Assembly (NCBI RefSeq): GCF_001570605.1
Contig: NZ_BBXG01000010.1
Location: 136,592 to 200,591 of the forward strand
Source of the DNA: Herbidospora cretacea
Lineage (GTDB): Bacteria > Actinomycetota > Actinomycetes > Streptosporangiales > Streptosporangiaceae
Reading direction: 5' to 3'
Length of the DNA: 64,000 nucleotides
Shown here: positions 1 to 10,688 of the stretch, one piece after another
Layout of the letters: each line of letters opens with the position of its first letter
Position numbering within the stretch: the stretch's first letter is position 1
Notes under the pieces: model-generated
What the model was told of the DNA's origin: nothing
What the model saw: the letters and a program-made list of their open reading frames with translations, nothing else
Database searches by the model: none
Made by a program: the position numbers and the translations under genes

Positions 1-711
1 CGCCCCGAGCAGATGCCCGTCGTCGTCGAGTTCACCCACCACCACGCGGGCCCGCTGCACGTCCACGTCTCCGAGCAGCTCGCCGAGAACGAGCAGTGCG
101 TGGCCGCCTACGCCGCCTCCCCGGTCCGGGTCCTGCACGAAGCCGGCGCGCTGGGCCCCCGGTCCACGGCCGTCCACGCCACCCACGTCTCCGACGAGGA
201 CGTCGCCCTGCTGGGCGGCTCGGGCACCCACGTCTGCGTCTGCCCGACCACCGAACGCGACCTGGCCGACGGCGTCTGCGCCACCCGCCGCCTCCACCTG
301 GCCGGGAGCCCGATCACGCTCGGCTCCGACAGCCACGCCGTGGTCGACCTGTTCGAGGAGGCCCGCGCCGTCGAACTCGGCGAGCGCATCGTCAGCGGCG
401 AACGCGGTCACTGGCGCGCCGACGAACTGCTCACCGCCGCCACCGTGACCGGCCACACCTCGCTCGGCTTCCCCGACGGCGGCCAGATCGCCCCGGGCGC
501 CTGGGCCGATCTGGTCACAGTAAGGCTCGACTCGGTCCGTACGGCTGGCGCGACCGCCCGATCGGCAGTGGAATCGGTGGTGTTCGCGGCGACGGGGGCC
601 GATGTCGTGTCCGTCGTGTCGGGTGGACGGCGGATCGTCGAGGCCGGACGCCATGTGACAGGTGAGATCGGCCACCTGCTGCGGGACGCCATCGGCGCGG
701 TCCGCGGCTGA
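1..711 (+). CDS. hutF: Formimidoylglutamate deiminase, C-terminal part (cut by window start)
   Basis: Amidohydrolase-family enzyme that removes the imino group of N-formimidoyl-L-glutamate to give N-formylglutamate and ammonia, in the five-step histidine degradation route. The frame is open from base 1, so the N-terminal part lies outside the window; about 236 residues are visible. Seen: HVSEQ, HATHVS and GSDSH, which match metal-ligand and active-site segments of the family, then a C-terminal composite beta segment with ADLVTV. hutI follows 18 bases downstream on the same strand, which supports the hut assignment over guanine or cytosine deaminase relatives. The 5' boundary is unknown. Confidence 0.9.
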   Translation, partial: RPEQMPVVVEFTHHHAGPLHVHVSEQLAENEQCVAAYAASPVRVLHEAGALGPRSTAVHATHVSDEDVALLGGSGTHVCVCPTTERDLADGVCATRRLHLAGSPITLGSDSHAVVDLFEEARAVELGERIVSGERGHWRADELLTAATVTGHTSLGFPDGGQIAPGAWADLVTVRLDSVRTAGATARSAVESVVFAATGADVVSVVSGGRRIVEAGRHVTGEIGHLLRDAIGAVRG

Positions 712-729
712 CGTGATTGCGGGTGCTGA

Positions 730-1878
730 GTGAGCGCGACGCTCTTCTATGACATCGGACTGCTCTTCACCTCCGACGGGTGCCGGGAGGAGATCGCCAA
801 GGCGGCGGTGGTGGTCGAGGGCGCCGAGATCGCCTGGGTCGGCGAGGCCGCCCGCGCCCCGGCCGCCGACCGCCGCGTCGACGTGCGCGGCCGGGCCATG
901 CTCCCCGGGTTCGTCGACAGCCACGCCCACCTGGTCTTCGCCGGCGACCGGACCGCCGAGTTCGCCGCCCGGATGGCGGGGGAGCGCTACACCGCCGGCG
1001 GCATCCGGACCACGGTCGCCGCGACGCGGGCCGCGTCCACCCCGGAACTGGCCACCCGGACCGCCGGGCTGGTCCACGAGATGACCAGCCAGGGCACCAC
1101 CACCGTCGAGATCAAGAGCGGCTACGGCCTGACGACCGGCGACGAGCGACGCTCCCTGGAGGTGGCGCGGGCGTTCACCGAGGAGTCGACGTTCCTGGGC
1201 GCCCACGTCGTGCCGCCCGGCGCCGACCCCGACGACTACACGCGGCTGGTGGCCGGGCCGATGCTGGCGGCCTGCGCGCCCTACGCCAAGTGGATCGACG
1301 TGTTCTGCGAGCGGGGCGCCTTCGACGAGGACCGGAGCCGGGAGATCCTGACCGCCGGGAAGGCGGCCGGGCTGGGCCTGCGGGTGCACGCCAACCAGCT
1401 CGGGGAGGGCCCCGGGGTCCGGCTGGCCTGCGAGCTCGGCGCCGCCTCCGCCGACCACTGCACCCACCTGACCGGTGAGGACGTCGGCATGCTGGCCGAC
1501 GCCGGGGTGGTCGCCACGCTGCTGCCCGGGGCCGAGTTCTCCACCCGCTCGCCCTATCCCGAGGCCCGGCGGCTGCTCGACGCCGGGGTCACGGTGGCGC
1601 TGGCGACCGACTGCAACCCCGGCTCCTCGTTCACCTCGTCGATGCCGTTCTGCGTGGCGCTGGCCGTACGCGAGATGGGGATGACCCCGGCCGAGGCGGT
1701 CCGGGCCGCGACGGCGGGCGGGGCGGCGGCGCTGCGCCGGACCGACGTCGGGGTGATCAGGCCGGGGGCGCGGGCCGACCTGGTGATCCTGGAGGCGGCG
1801 TCGTACGTGCACCTGGCGTACCGCCCCGGCGTGCCGCTCGTCACGCAGGTCTGGCAGGCGGGACGTAGGGTGGTGTGA
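730..1878 (+). CDS. hutI: Imidazolonepropionase
   Basis: Hydrolyses 4-imidazolone-5-propanoate to N-formimidoyl-L-glutamate, the substrate of the HutF protein encoded just upstream. 382 residues, normal for the family. Seen: the metal motif [10 protein letters not shown] near residue 62, EIKSGYGL near 127, HANQLGEG near 220 and ATDCNPGSS near 292, all typical of HutI. A GTG start is used, 18 bases after the hutF stop, which indicates one transcript. The hutF plus hutI pairing implies a pathway through formylglutamate rather than direct formiminoglutamase. Confidence 0.94.
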   Translation: MSATLFYDIGLLFTSDGCREEIAKAAVVVEGAEIAWVGEAARAPAADRRVDVRGRAMLPGFVDSHAHLVFAGDRTAEFAARMAGERYTAGGIRTTVAATRAASTPELATRTAGLVHEMTSQGTTTVEIKSGYGLTTGDERRSLEVARAFTEESTFLGAHVVPPGADPDDYTRLVAGPMLAACAPYAKWIDVFCERGAFDEDRSREILTAGKAAGLGLRVHANQLGEGPGVRLACELGAASADHCTHLTGEDVGMLADAGVVATLLPGAEFSTRSPYPEARRLLDAGVTVALATDCNPGSSFTSSMPFCVALAVREMGMTPAEAVRAATAGGAAALRRTDVGVIRPGARADLVILEAASYVHLAYRPGVPLVTQVWQAGRRVV

Positions 1879-1902
1879 AAATTCCGGCCAAAGTACGGCG
1901 CA

Positions 1903-1918
1903 TCCTCCTTTAGGAGGA
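1903..1918. promoter_or_regulatory. Perfect 6-bp hairpin containing anti-SD and SD-like arms
   Basis: TCCTCC, loop TTTA, GGAGGA. It lies 24 bases after the hutI stop and about 110 bases before the sigma gene. The right arm looks like a strong ribosome-binding site and the left arm would mask it. No T-tract follows, so it is unlikely to be a simple terminator. Role unknown. Confidence 0.4.
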
Positions 1919-2025
1919 ATTGAAAACCATTCTGCTGGCGTATCTCTTGAGGGAATCTTTGCCCTGATCGAACCGTTGGCCAGTTCAGGACGAGGGTGTT
2001 CGCGCTGCGGAACGAGGTGCCTGGA

Positions 2026-2955
2026 ATGGCGACGGGGAACAGGACGCAGGAAGTCGCGGATCGAGATCTGCTGGGAACCTACCTGGCCGAGATCGGGCGC
2101 GTTCCGCTCCTGAGCGCAGAGCAGGAGGTCGAGCTCGCCAAGCGTATCGAGGCGGGGCTGTTCGCCGAGCAGCTGCTCGACACGGGCGACCCGGAGCCGA
2201 AGGTCTCCGACGCGCTCGACGAGGAACTCGAGCGGGTGGCGGTCTCGGGGCGCCGCGCCAAGGACGAGTTCATCCAGGCCAACCTGCGCCTGGTGGTGGC
2301 GGTGGCCCGGAAATACTCCGGGCGCGGAATGCCGCTCATCGATTTGGTGCAGGAGGGGAACCTGGGCCTGGTCAGGGCGGTGGAGAAATTCGATTACCGC
2401 CGTGGCTACAAATTCTCGACGTACGCGACCTGGTGGATTCGCCAGTCGGTCGGCCGGGCCATTCACGAGCAGGCCCGCCCGGTGCGCCTGCCCACCCACG
2501 CCGGCGAGCAGATGACCCGCCTGATGCGGGTCCGCCGCGACATGCTGGCCGAGTTCGACGCCGAGCCCACCGACGACGATCTCGCCCAGGTGCTCGAACT
2601 GCCCATCGAGCGGGTGCGCGAGCTGCGCCGCTGGGCCTCCGACCCGGTGTCGCTCCAGCTGGGCGTCGGCGACGAGGACGAGACCGAGCTCGGCGACATG
2701 ATCGCCGACGAGTCGTGGGCCAACCCCGAGGAGCAGGCCCTCGCCACCCTCGACCGCGAGCGCCTGGAACACTGGCTGACCGGTCTGGAGGGTCAGGCGA
2801 GCGAGATGCTGCGCTGGCGTTACGGCCTGGTCGACGGGCGTGAACACACGCTGACCGAAGTCGGCGAGCGCTACGGCATCGGCCGTGACCGGGCCCGCCG
2901 CCTGGAACGCGACGCTCTGGCCCGTCTCCGCAAGATGGCCCACGTCGCAGCCTAG
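2026..2955 (+). CDS. RNA polymerase sigma-70 family factor, primary-like (group 2 type)
   Basis: Directs core RNA polymerase to -35/-10 promoters. 309 residues from the ATG at 2026, which has GAGGTG six bases upstream; an in-frame GTG at 1996 would add 10 residues. Seen: region 1.2 (DLLGTYLAEIGRVPLL), region 2 with LIQEG-like LVQEGNLGLVRAVEKFDY and the melting segment FSTYATWWIRQ, region 3 (QMTRLMRVRRDML), and a region 4 helix-turn-helix ending RDRARRLERDAL. There is no long acidic N-terminal extension, so it is not the principal housekeeping factor. It is followed by a strong terminator and appears monocistronic. The regulon cannot be deduced. Confidence 0.88.
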   Translation: MATGNRTQEVADRDLLGTYLAEIGRVPLLSAEQEVELAKRIEAGLFAEQLLDTGDPEPKVSDALDEELERVAVSGRRAKDEFIQANLRLVVAVARKYSGRGMPLIDLVQEGNLGLVRAVEKFDYRRGYKFSTYATWWIRQSVGRAIHEQARPVRLPTHAGEQMTRLMRVRRDMLAEFDAEPTDDDLAQVLELPIERVRELRRWASDPVSLQLGVGDEDETELGDMIADESWANPEEQALATLDRERLEHWLTGLEGQASEMLRWRYGLVDGREHTLTEVGERYGIGRDRARRLERDALARLRKMAHVAA

Positions 2956-2971
2956 TTTTACGAGGTCATCG

Positions 2972-3003
2972 AACGCCTGCCGGTTTACCGGCAGGCGTTT
3001 TTT
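2972..3003 (+). terminator. Intrinsic terminator of the sigma gene
   Basis: A 12-bp perfect stem (arms 2972-2983 and 2988-2999) closes a TTTA loop, followed by a run of six T. It starts 16 bases after the sigma stop codon and separates that gene from the amt operon. Confidence 0.93.
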
Positions 3004-3015
3004 GCGTGTACGTAT

Positions 3016-3089
3016 CGTCCGAAACACGTCCGAAACACGGTTGTGGCGAGTTTCACAGATGTGAAACATGCAGGGTCGCGACCTGAAAC
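3016..3089 (+). promoter_or_regulatory. Candidate nitrogen-regulator (GlnR-like) operator region upstream of amt
   Basis: The 11-mer CGTCCGAAACA is exactly duplicated in tandem (3016-3026, 3027-3037). Further GAAAC boxes lie at 3063-3067 and 3085-3089. A perfect 7-bp inverted repeat, GTTTCAC-AGAT-GTGAAAC, spans 3050-3067. GAAAC half-sites spaced by 6 are the known layout of actinobacterial GlnR boxes. The GTnAC partner half-sites are not clear here, so the assignment is inference from spacing and from the downstream amt-glnK-glnD genes. Confidence 0.55.
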
Positions 3090-3243
3090 GGCAGAAGAAC
3101 ACCCTGGCGTGCACGGGAGAGGAAGCTCACCTCTCCGCCTACGACTACGTGTCAGTGCGCGAGCCGGTCGATGAAGCCCTTGGCGAAGCCCACTGCGCAA
3201 GTGATAACCGGCCACACGCCAATTGGAAGGAGGGTCGCATCGA

Positions 3244-4880
<1,637 letters not shown>

Positions 4881-4884
4881 CCGG

Positions 4885-7191
4885 ATGATGAGAGGGGAAG
4901 CTCGCTCGTTCGCCGCCGCCCGTAAGGAACGGGCGGCGGACATCGACCGGTGGCTCACGGACCTGCTCCGGACCGCCGTCAGTCAACGGAACGGAAAGGG
5001 CGGGCTCCTCGACAGCGAGCTCAGGGGAAGAACGGAGCTCGGAGGCGCGGAGCGCGGCCCCCTCACCGGGGTCGCGCTCGTCGCGGTCGGGAGCCTGGGA
5101 CGCGGGGAACTGGCGCCCGGCAGCGACCTCGACCTGGTCCTGCTGCACAACGGGCGTGACGACGTCGCCCAGATCGCCGACCGGATCTGGTATCCCATCT
5201 GGGACTCCGGGGTCGGCCTCGACCACTCGGTCCGTACCGTCGACGAGGCCGTCAAGGTCTCGCGCGAAGACCTGAAGGCCGTGCTCGGCCTGATCCAGGC
5301 CCGGCACATCGCGGGCGATCCCGAGCTGACCCGCGCCGCGCGTGAGGCGGTGCTCGCCGAATGGCGGGCCGACTCCCGTCGCCGGCTGGGCGAGCTGCGG
5401 GAGTCGGCGGACAAACGCGCCGACTCCTCGGGTGAGCTGGCCTTCCTGCTCGAACCCGACCTCAAGGACGCCCGCGGCGGCATCCGCGACGTCCAGGCGA
5501 TGCAGGCCGTGGCCGCCGCCTGGGTCGCCTCCGCGCCCGGCCCGCGCGTCCGGGAGGCCCACGAGCTGCTGCTCGACATCCGCCACGGGCTCCACCTGGT
5601 GACCGCGCGCGGCACCGACCGCCTGGTGCTCCAGGAGCAGGACGCCGTGGCGGGCACCCTCGGGCTGCTCGACGCCGAGGCGCTGATGCGCCGCCTGGCC
5701 GAGGCCGGGCGGACGATCGCCCACTCCTTCGACGCGACGTGGCGTACCGTCGACCGGCTGCTGTCCGGTCCGGCGCCGCGCGGGCGGCGGCCGCTCGCCG
5801 ACGGCGTGGTGGAACACGGCGGGGAGGTCGTGCTGGCGCGCGGCGTCAACCCGCGCAACGACCCGATCCTGGTGCTGCGGGCCGCCGCCGCGGCGGCCGA
5901 GGCCGGGCTGCCGCTGGCCCCCGCCACGGTGACCGCGCTGGCCGCGCAGTCGCCGCCGCTGTCGGTGCCGTGGCCCGACGAGGCCCGCGACGCGCTGGTG
6001 GGGCTGCTCGGCGCCGGGCGCGCGGCCGTGCCCGTCTGGGAGGAGCTCGACCAGGCCGGGGTGCTCGTACGGCTGATCCCCGACTGGGAACGCGTCCGCC
6101 ACCGGCCGCAGCGCAACCCGATCCACACCTACACCGTCGACCGCCACCTGATCGAGACGGTCGCCGGGGCCGCCGCGTTCACCCGCGAGGTGTCCCGGCC
6201 CGACCTGCTGCTCATCGGCGCGCTCCTGCACGACATCGGCAAGGGCTGGCCCGGCGACCACTCGACCACCGGTGAGGTGGTCGTCCGTGACATCGCCGCC
6301 CGCATGGGCCTGCCGGCCGCCGACGTGGAGGTGCTGGCGACCATGGTCCGCCACCACCTGCTGCTGCCCGAGACCGCGACCCGCCGCGACCTCGACGACC
6401 CGGTGACGATCTCGCGGGTGGCCGAGGCGGTCGGCTCCCACGAGGTCCTCGAACTGCTCGCCGCCCTGGCGGTCGCCGACGGCCTGGCCACCGGCCCGGC
6501 CGCCTGGAACTCCTGGAAGGCCAACCTCGTCGCCGACCTGGTCAGACGGGTCAGGTCGGCGCTGGCGGGCACCCCGCCCGCCGCCGCCCCGGTCCTGTCG
6601 GCCGAGCAGGCCTCGCTGGCCCGCCACGGCGGCGGCGCGATCAGGGTCAACGGGGGAGCGGTCACCGTCGTCGCCCCCGACCGGCCCGGCCTGCTCTGGC
6701 GGGCCGCCGGGGTGCTGGCCGCCCACCGGATGGTCGTGCGGTCGGCGTCGGCCGCCTCGGCCGGGTCCACGGCCGTCATCGAGTTCGCGGTGGTGCCCGA
6801 ATACGGCTCGCCGCCCGACCCCGCCACCCTGGAGGCCGACCTGCGCCTGGTGCTCGCCGGGCGCCTGGACATCGAACAGCGGCTGGCCCGCCGCACCCGC
6901 TCGCTGCGCCCGCCCCGCGTGCCGGTCGCGCCGCCCCGGGTGACCCTGGTCGACGACGCCTCCAACACCGCGACCGTCGTCGAGGTCCGCGCCCACGACC
7001 GGCCGGGCCTGCTGTGGAAGATCGGCCGGGCCTTCGGCGACTGCGGCCTGGACGTCCGGGCGGCCCGGGTGGAGACGCTCGGGGCCGAGGCGGTCGACGT
7101 CTTCTACGTCGTCGACCGGGCCGGGCGGCCCATCACCGATGAGACACAACGCGGCCAAGTCAGGGAACACGTGCTCGCCGCGCTGCGATGA
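4885..7191 (+). CDS. glnD: [Protein-PII] nucleotidyltransferase/deadenylylase
   Basis: Bifunctional enzyme that adds a nucleotide to the PII T-loop tyrosine and removes it, according to nitrogen status. 768 residues. Seen in order: a nucleotidyltransferase core with GSLGRGELAPGSDLDLVLLH near residue 70, a GlnD linker domain with EPDLKDARGGIRDVQAM, an HD phosphohydrolase motif LLHDIGKGWPGDHS near residue 448, and two C-terminal ACT domains (VVAPDRPGLLWRAAG and EVRAHDRPGLLWKIG). Two adjacent ATGs (4885 and 4888) are possible starts. It completes the amt-glnK-glnD operon. By analogy with other actinobacteria it is probably an adenylyltransferase. Confidence 0.95.
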   Translation: MMRGEARSFAAARKERAADIDRWLTDLLRTAVSQRNGKGGLLDSELRGRTELGGAERGPLTGVALVAVGSLGRGELAPGSDLDLVLLHNGRDDVAQIADRIWYPIWDSGVGLDHSVRTVDEAVKVSREDLKAVLGLIQARHIAGDPELTRAAREAVLAEWRADSRRRLGELRESADKRADSSGELAFLLEPDLKDARGGIRDVQAMQAVAAAWVASAPGPRVREAHELLLDIRHGLHLVTARGTDRLVLQEQDAVAGTLGLLDAEALMRRLAEAGRTIAHSFDATWRTVDRLLSGPAPRGRRPLADGVVEHGGEVVLARGVNPRNDPILVLRAAAAAAEAGLPLAPATVTALAAQSPPLSVPWPDEARDALVGLLGAGRAAVPVWEELDQAGVLVRLIPDWERVRHRPQRNPIHTYTVDRHLIETVAGAAAFTREVSRPDLLLIGALLHDIGKGWPGDHSTTGEVVVRDIAARMGLPAADVEVLATMVRHHLLLPETATRRDLDDPVTISRVAEAVGSHEVLELLAALAVADGLATGPAAWNSWKANLVADLVRRVRSALAGTPPAAAPVLSAEQASLARHGGGAIRVNGGAVTVVAPDRPGLLWRAAGVLAAHRMVVRSASAASAGSTAVIEFAVVPEYGSPPDPATLEADLRLVLAGRLDIEQRLARRTRSLRPPRVPVAPPRVTLVDDASNTATVVEVRAHDRPGLLWKIGRAFGDCGLDVRAARVETLGAEAVDVFYVVDRAGRPITDETQRGQVREHVLAALR

Positions 7192-7211
7192 TCCTCACAG
7201 GGGAGCTTGTG

Positions 7212-7275
7212 AAAGGGTGATGGCCCGCCCAGATTGATCACCTTTGTCGGCTTCAGTCCACTTACCACTTGGTAA
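7212..7275. promoter_or_regulatory. Stem-loop and 14-bp palindrome between glnD and the first conservon
   Basis: A hairpin with AAAGGGTGAT and ATCACCTTT arms and one bulge (7212-7245) lies just after glnD and may end its transcript, though no T-run follows. TTACCA-CT-TGGTAA (7262-7275) is a perfect 6-bp dyad, a plausible operator for the conservon kinase that starts at 7413. Nothing else gene-like is seen between 7192 and 7412. Confidence 0.4.
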
Positions 7276-7412
7276 CGATTGTGTCCCCGCCTATGGGAAT
7301 CAAGTGGCTGATCATGACCTTGTGGTCGAATTGTGCCCGCTTGTATGGCTATGTCACTTCATGCTGTCAGGAGTGTGAAGGGCTTTATGTCAAGAACGAA
7401 TGGCGGGGGCCG

Positions 7413-10400
7413 GTGTCCACTCACAAGCGGGCAAGCCGTTTCGCGCTGCGCAACTGGCGGGTGCCCACGAGGCTCACCGCCCTGATCCTCGCGCCGACTC
7501 TGATCGCGGTCATCCTGGCCGGCATGCGGGTCGTCGGCTCGGTCGACAGCCTGTCGGCCTACGAGAGGACCGCGACCGCGGCCGAATACGCCGGTCGTCT
7601 GCGGGAACTGGCGCAGCAGCTGGCGGCCGAGCGCGACCACAAGGCCTGGCTCGACGGCCTGGTCGGAGTCCAGAGCGCCCTGCGCAACGCCGAGGAGACG
7701 ATCCGCCAGCACCAGGACACCCTGGCGAAGCAGAAGCAGGTCGTCGACGGCATGATCAAGGCGTCCACGACCGACCTGGCCGAGATCGACGAGTCCTTCG
7801 GACCGCGCATCGTGGAGGACGCGCGCCAGGTCGCCAACCGGCTGGAGACCGTCACCGACAGCCACGCGGCCGAACGCGACGACGACCCGGCGACCTCGGT
7901 CTTCTTCGAGTACGGCGCGGCCATCGCCGCCGTCCTGCGGCTGCACGACGACCTCGGCGAGCTCAGCGACGACCCCAGCGTGGTCAGCTCCTCCCGCGCG
8001 CTCAGCGCCCTGGCCCACGTCAAGGACGAGGCCTCCCAGCAGCGCGCCCTGCTCGTCGGCGAGCTCCTGGAGCCGCGCCAGTCGTTCACACCCGACGACC
8101 TGCAGCGCTTCCTGGGCTCGTGGTCGCGGCAGGAGACGTACGAGACCGCCTTCAACGCCGAGGCGACCACGGCCCAGTTCCAGGCCTTCCACGCCGCCCG
8201 GATCAGCAAGGCCGGCACCGACGTCGAGATGGCCAAGGCGTGGGCGGTCGCCCTCGGGTCGCGCAACCAGCCGCTGAAGCCGATCCCCGGCCGGGTGCTG
8301 ACCGCGCAGGACTGGTTCCGCGACAACGGCACCGTGCTCGACGCCGTCTCCAAGGTCGAGGCCCAGGTGGCCGGTTCGCTGCGGGCCCGCGCCGACGACC
8401 TCAGGTCGACCGAGCGCCGCAGCGCCATCGTGGCCGGCGCGCTGATCCTCGCGCTGATCCTGCTGGTCCTGGTCACGACCGTGCTGATCGCCCGCTCGAT
8501 GGTGCGCCCGCTGCGGCGGCTGCGCGCCGAGGCGCTGGAGATCGCGGGCAGCCGGCTGCCGGAGATCGTGCGCCGCATGCGCGAGTCGGAGACGGGGGAC
8601 ACCTCCCCGGCCGTGCAGCCCATCGCGGTCGAGAGCCAGGACGAGATCGGCGAGGTCGCGCAGGCCTTCGACGAGGTCCACCTCCAGGCGGTGAAGCTGG
8701 CGGGGGAGGAGTCCCGGCTGCGCAACAACGTCAACGCGATGTTCGTCAACCTGTCGCGGCGCACCCAGACCCTCGTGGAGCGCCAGATCTCCCTGATCGA
8801 CGGCCTGGAACGCGGCGAACAGGACGGCGCCCGCCTGTCCGACCTGTTCAAGCTCGACCACCTGGCCACCCGCATGCGCCGCAACTCCGAGAACCTGCTG
8901 GTCCTCGCCGGTCACGAGACCGCGCGCAAGCGCAGCTCCCCGGCCCGGCTGGTCGACGTCGTCCGCGCCTCGCTGTCGGAGGTCGAGGACTACGAGCGGG
9001 TCGTCGTACGGGTCCACCGCGCCCCGGCCATCGGCGGGCACGCCGCCAACGACGTGGTCCATCTGGTGGCCGAGCTGGTCGAGAACGCCATCTCGTTCTC
9101 GCCGCCCAGCTCGAAGGTCATCGTGTCGAGCAGCCCGATCGAGGGCGGCGCGGTCCTGCTGGCCATCAGCGACACCGGCATGGGCCTCAGCCCCGACGAG
9201 CTGCTGGAGATCAACACCCGCCTGGCCGAGCCGCCCGTCGTCGACGTGTCGGTCTCCCGCCGCATGGGCCTGTTCGTGGTCGGCCGCCTGGCCGGCCGCC
9301 ACGGCATCCGGGTCCAGCTCCGGCGCGGCGACACCAGCGGCATCATCGCGATGGTGCTCTTCCCGGCCGAGCTCATCAGCAACGCCGACGCCCCGGCCCA
9401 GCCCTCCCAGCAGCCGCAGATGACCCGCCCCCGCCCGGAACTCCCGACCGGCCCCCTCCCCGCGATCGCCACCGGCCCCTTCGCCCCGGGCGGCTTGAAC
9501 ACCGGGCCCTTCACCCCGAGCGGCTCGACCACCGGCCCCTTCGCTTCGGGCGGCTCGAACACCGGCCCGTTCGCGTCGGGCAGCTCGACCGGCCCGTTCA
9601 CCTCGGGCGGCTTCACCACCGGCCCGGTGCAGACCGGCCCCGGCTCCACCGGCCCGATCAACACTGGCCCCGTCACCACGGGGGCAGGCGGCCTGCCGCA
9701 GCGCAAGCCTCCAGCGCCCCGCACTCCGGGAGACGACTCCTCCTCGCCCTCGCGGGTGCCCCGGCAGAGCTCGCCTCCCGGCGGAACCTTCCCCGGCTTC
9801 GAACGACGCCGCCCGAACAACCCGGCCGGCCCGAGCCCGGCTGGCACGAACAGCCCAGCAGGCCCGAACCTGGCTGGCGCGAACAACCCGGCTGGTCCGA
9901 ACAACCCGGCTGGTCCGAACAGCCCAGCTGGTCTGAACAGCCCGGCCGGTGTGAACGATCAGGCTGGTCCGCGCAACCCCGCTGGTACGAACAACGCCGC
10001 AGGCCTGAGCAACCCGGCAGGCCTGAGCAACACGGTCGGTCCGAACAGCTCCGCAGGTGCGAACACGTCTGGTGCGAACAGCCCGGCTGGTCTGCGTAAC
10101 CCGGCTGGTTCGAACAGTCCGGTGTATCCGGGGAACCCCGCCGACTCGGGTGGGTGGGTGCGGCCGTCGGTGGGGGACACCCGGCCGCATGCGTTGCCCG
10201 CGCCGCCGTTCAACGAGCACTCCGGGGCGTTTCCCGTTCCCGGGCCGCCCGTGCCGTCGAGCGTTCCGGACACTCCGCTGGAGCGGGGGGACGAGTTCCT
10301 GCCGATCTTCGCCTCGATCGAGTCGGCGTGGTTCACGCGGCCGCAGCCGACCGCCACGCCTGGGGCTCCAGATGCTCCTGTGACGCCTGGGACGACTCCC

Positions 10401-10688
10401 TGGGGCCGGCATGCCGATCAGGGCTTCCAGGCGGCCCGTGCGGCCAACGAACCGGCCTCCGGGGGCGTCACACAGTCGGGGCTCCCGAAGCGGACGCCAC
10501 GTGCCAACCTCGTGCCGGGTTCCGTCGGCGCGCAGGGCGGGCCGGGCATCCCGCCGCCGGAGGCGCCCCGGCCGCAGGTCTCGCCGGAGGCCGTGCGTGA
10601 CCGGCTGTCCAGTCTCCAGCAGGGCGTACGCCGAGGGCGCGCGGAAAGGCCGCAGGAAGGCACGGGTAATGAGGAGGAGGGCTCGTGA
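7413..10688 (+). CDS. Conservon sensor histidine kinase, copy 1 (NIT-HAMP-HATPase, long repeat linker)
   Basis: Membrane sensor of the CvnA type. 1091 residues from a GTG at 7413, a start supported because NWRVPTRLTALIL then sits near the N-terminus as in the other two copies; an upstream in-frame TTG at 7269 would pass through the likely promoter. Seen: helix 21-42, an extracytoplasmic helical domain resembling NIT sensors, helix near 337-359, HAMP, FKLDHLATRMRRNSENL with candidate phospho-His483, N box ELVENAISFS, G box DTGMGLS and then SRRMGLFVVGRL. Residues about 665-955 form a low-complexity linker with TGPF-type and then NPAG repeats. A conserved tail follows: DEFLPIF (960), SGLPKRTPRANLVPGS (about 1022) and RLSSLQQGVRRGR. 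No response regulator is adjacent. The stop overlaps the next gene by 4 bases. The ligand is unknown. Confidence 0.88.
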   Translation: MSTHKRASRFALRNWRVPTRLTALILAPTLIAVILAGMRVVGSVDSLSAYERTATAAEYAGRLRELAQQLAAERDHKAWLDGLVGVQSALRNAEETIRQHQDTLAKQKQVVDGMIKASTTDLAEIDESFGPRIVEDARQVANRLETVTDSHAAERDDDPATSVFFEYGAAIAAVLRLHDDLGELSDDPSVVSSSRALSALAHVKDEASQQRALLVGELLEPRQSFTPDDLQRFLGSWSRQETYETAFNAEATTAQFQAFHAARISKAGTDVEMAKAWAVALGSRNQPLKPIPGRVLTAQDWFRDNGTVLDAVSKVEAQVAGSLRARADDLRSTERRSAIVAGALILALILLVLVTTVLIARSMVRPLRRLRAEALEIAGSRLPEIVRRMRESETGDTSPAVQPIAVESQDEIGEVAQAFDEVHLQAVKLAGEESRLRNNVNAMFVNLSRRTQTLVERQISLIDGLERGEQDGARLSDLFKLDHLATRMRRNSENLLVLAGHETARKRSSPARLVDVVRASLSEVEDYERVVVRVHRAPAIGGHAANDVVHLVAELVENAISFSPPSSKVIVSSSPIEGGAVLLAISDTGMGLSPDELLEINTRLAEPPVVDVSVSRRMGLFVVGRLAGRHGIRVQLRRGDTSGIIAMVLFPAELISNADAPAQPSQQPQMTRPRPELPTGPLPAIATGPFAPGGLNTGPFTPSGSTTGPFASGGSNTGPFASGSSTGPFTSGGFTTGPVQTGPGSTGPINTGPVTTGAGGLPQRKPPAPRTPGDDSSSPSRVPRQSSPPGGTFPGFERRRPNNPAGPSPAGTNSPAGPNLAGANNPAGPNNPAGPNSPAGLNSPAGVNDQAGPRNPAGTNNAAGLSNPAGLSNTVGPNSSAGANTSGANSPAGLRNPAGSNSPVYPGNPADSGGWVRPSVGDTRPHALPAPPFNEHSGAFPVPGPPVPSSVPDTPLERGDEFLPIFASIESAWFTRPQPTATPGAPDAPVTPGTTPWGRHADQGFQAARAANEPASGGVTQSGLPKRTPRANLVPGSVGAQGGPGIPPPEAPRPQVSPEAVRDRLSSLQQGVRRGRAERPQEGTGNEEEGS

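Noticed and set aside
7359-10412. 1017-codon minus-strand frame opposite the first conservon kinase
   Set aside because: Mirrors the codon bias of the plus-strand kinase and has no domain signature or ribosome site.
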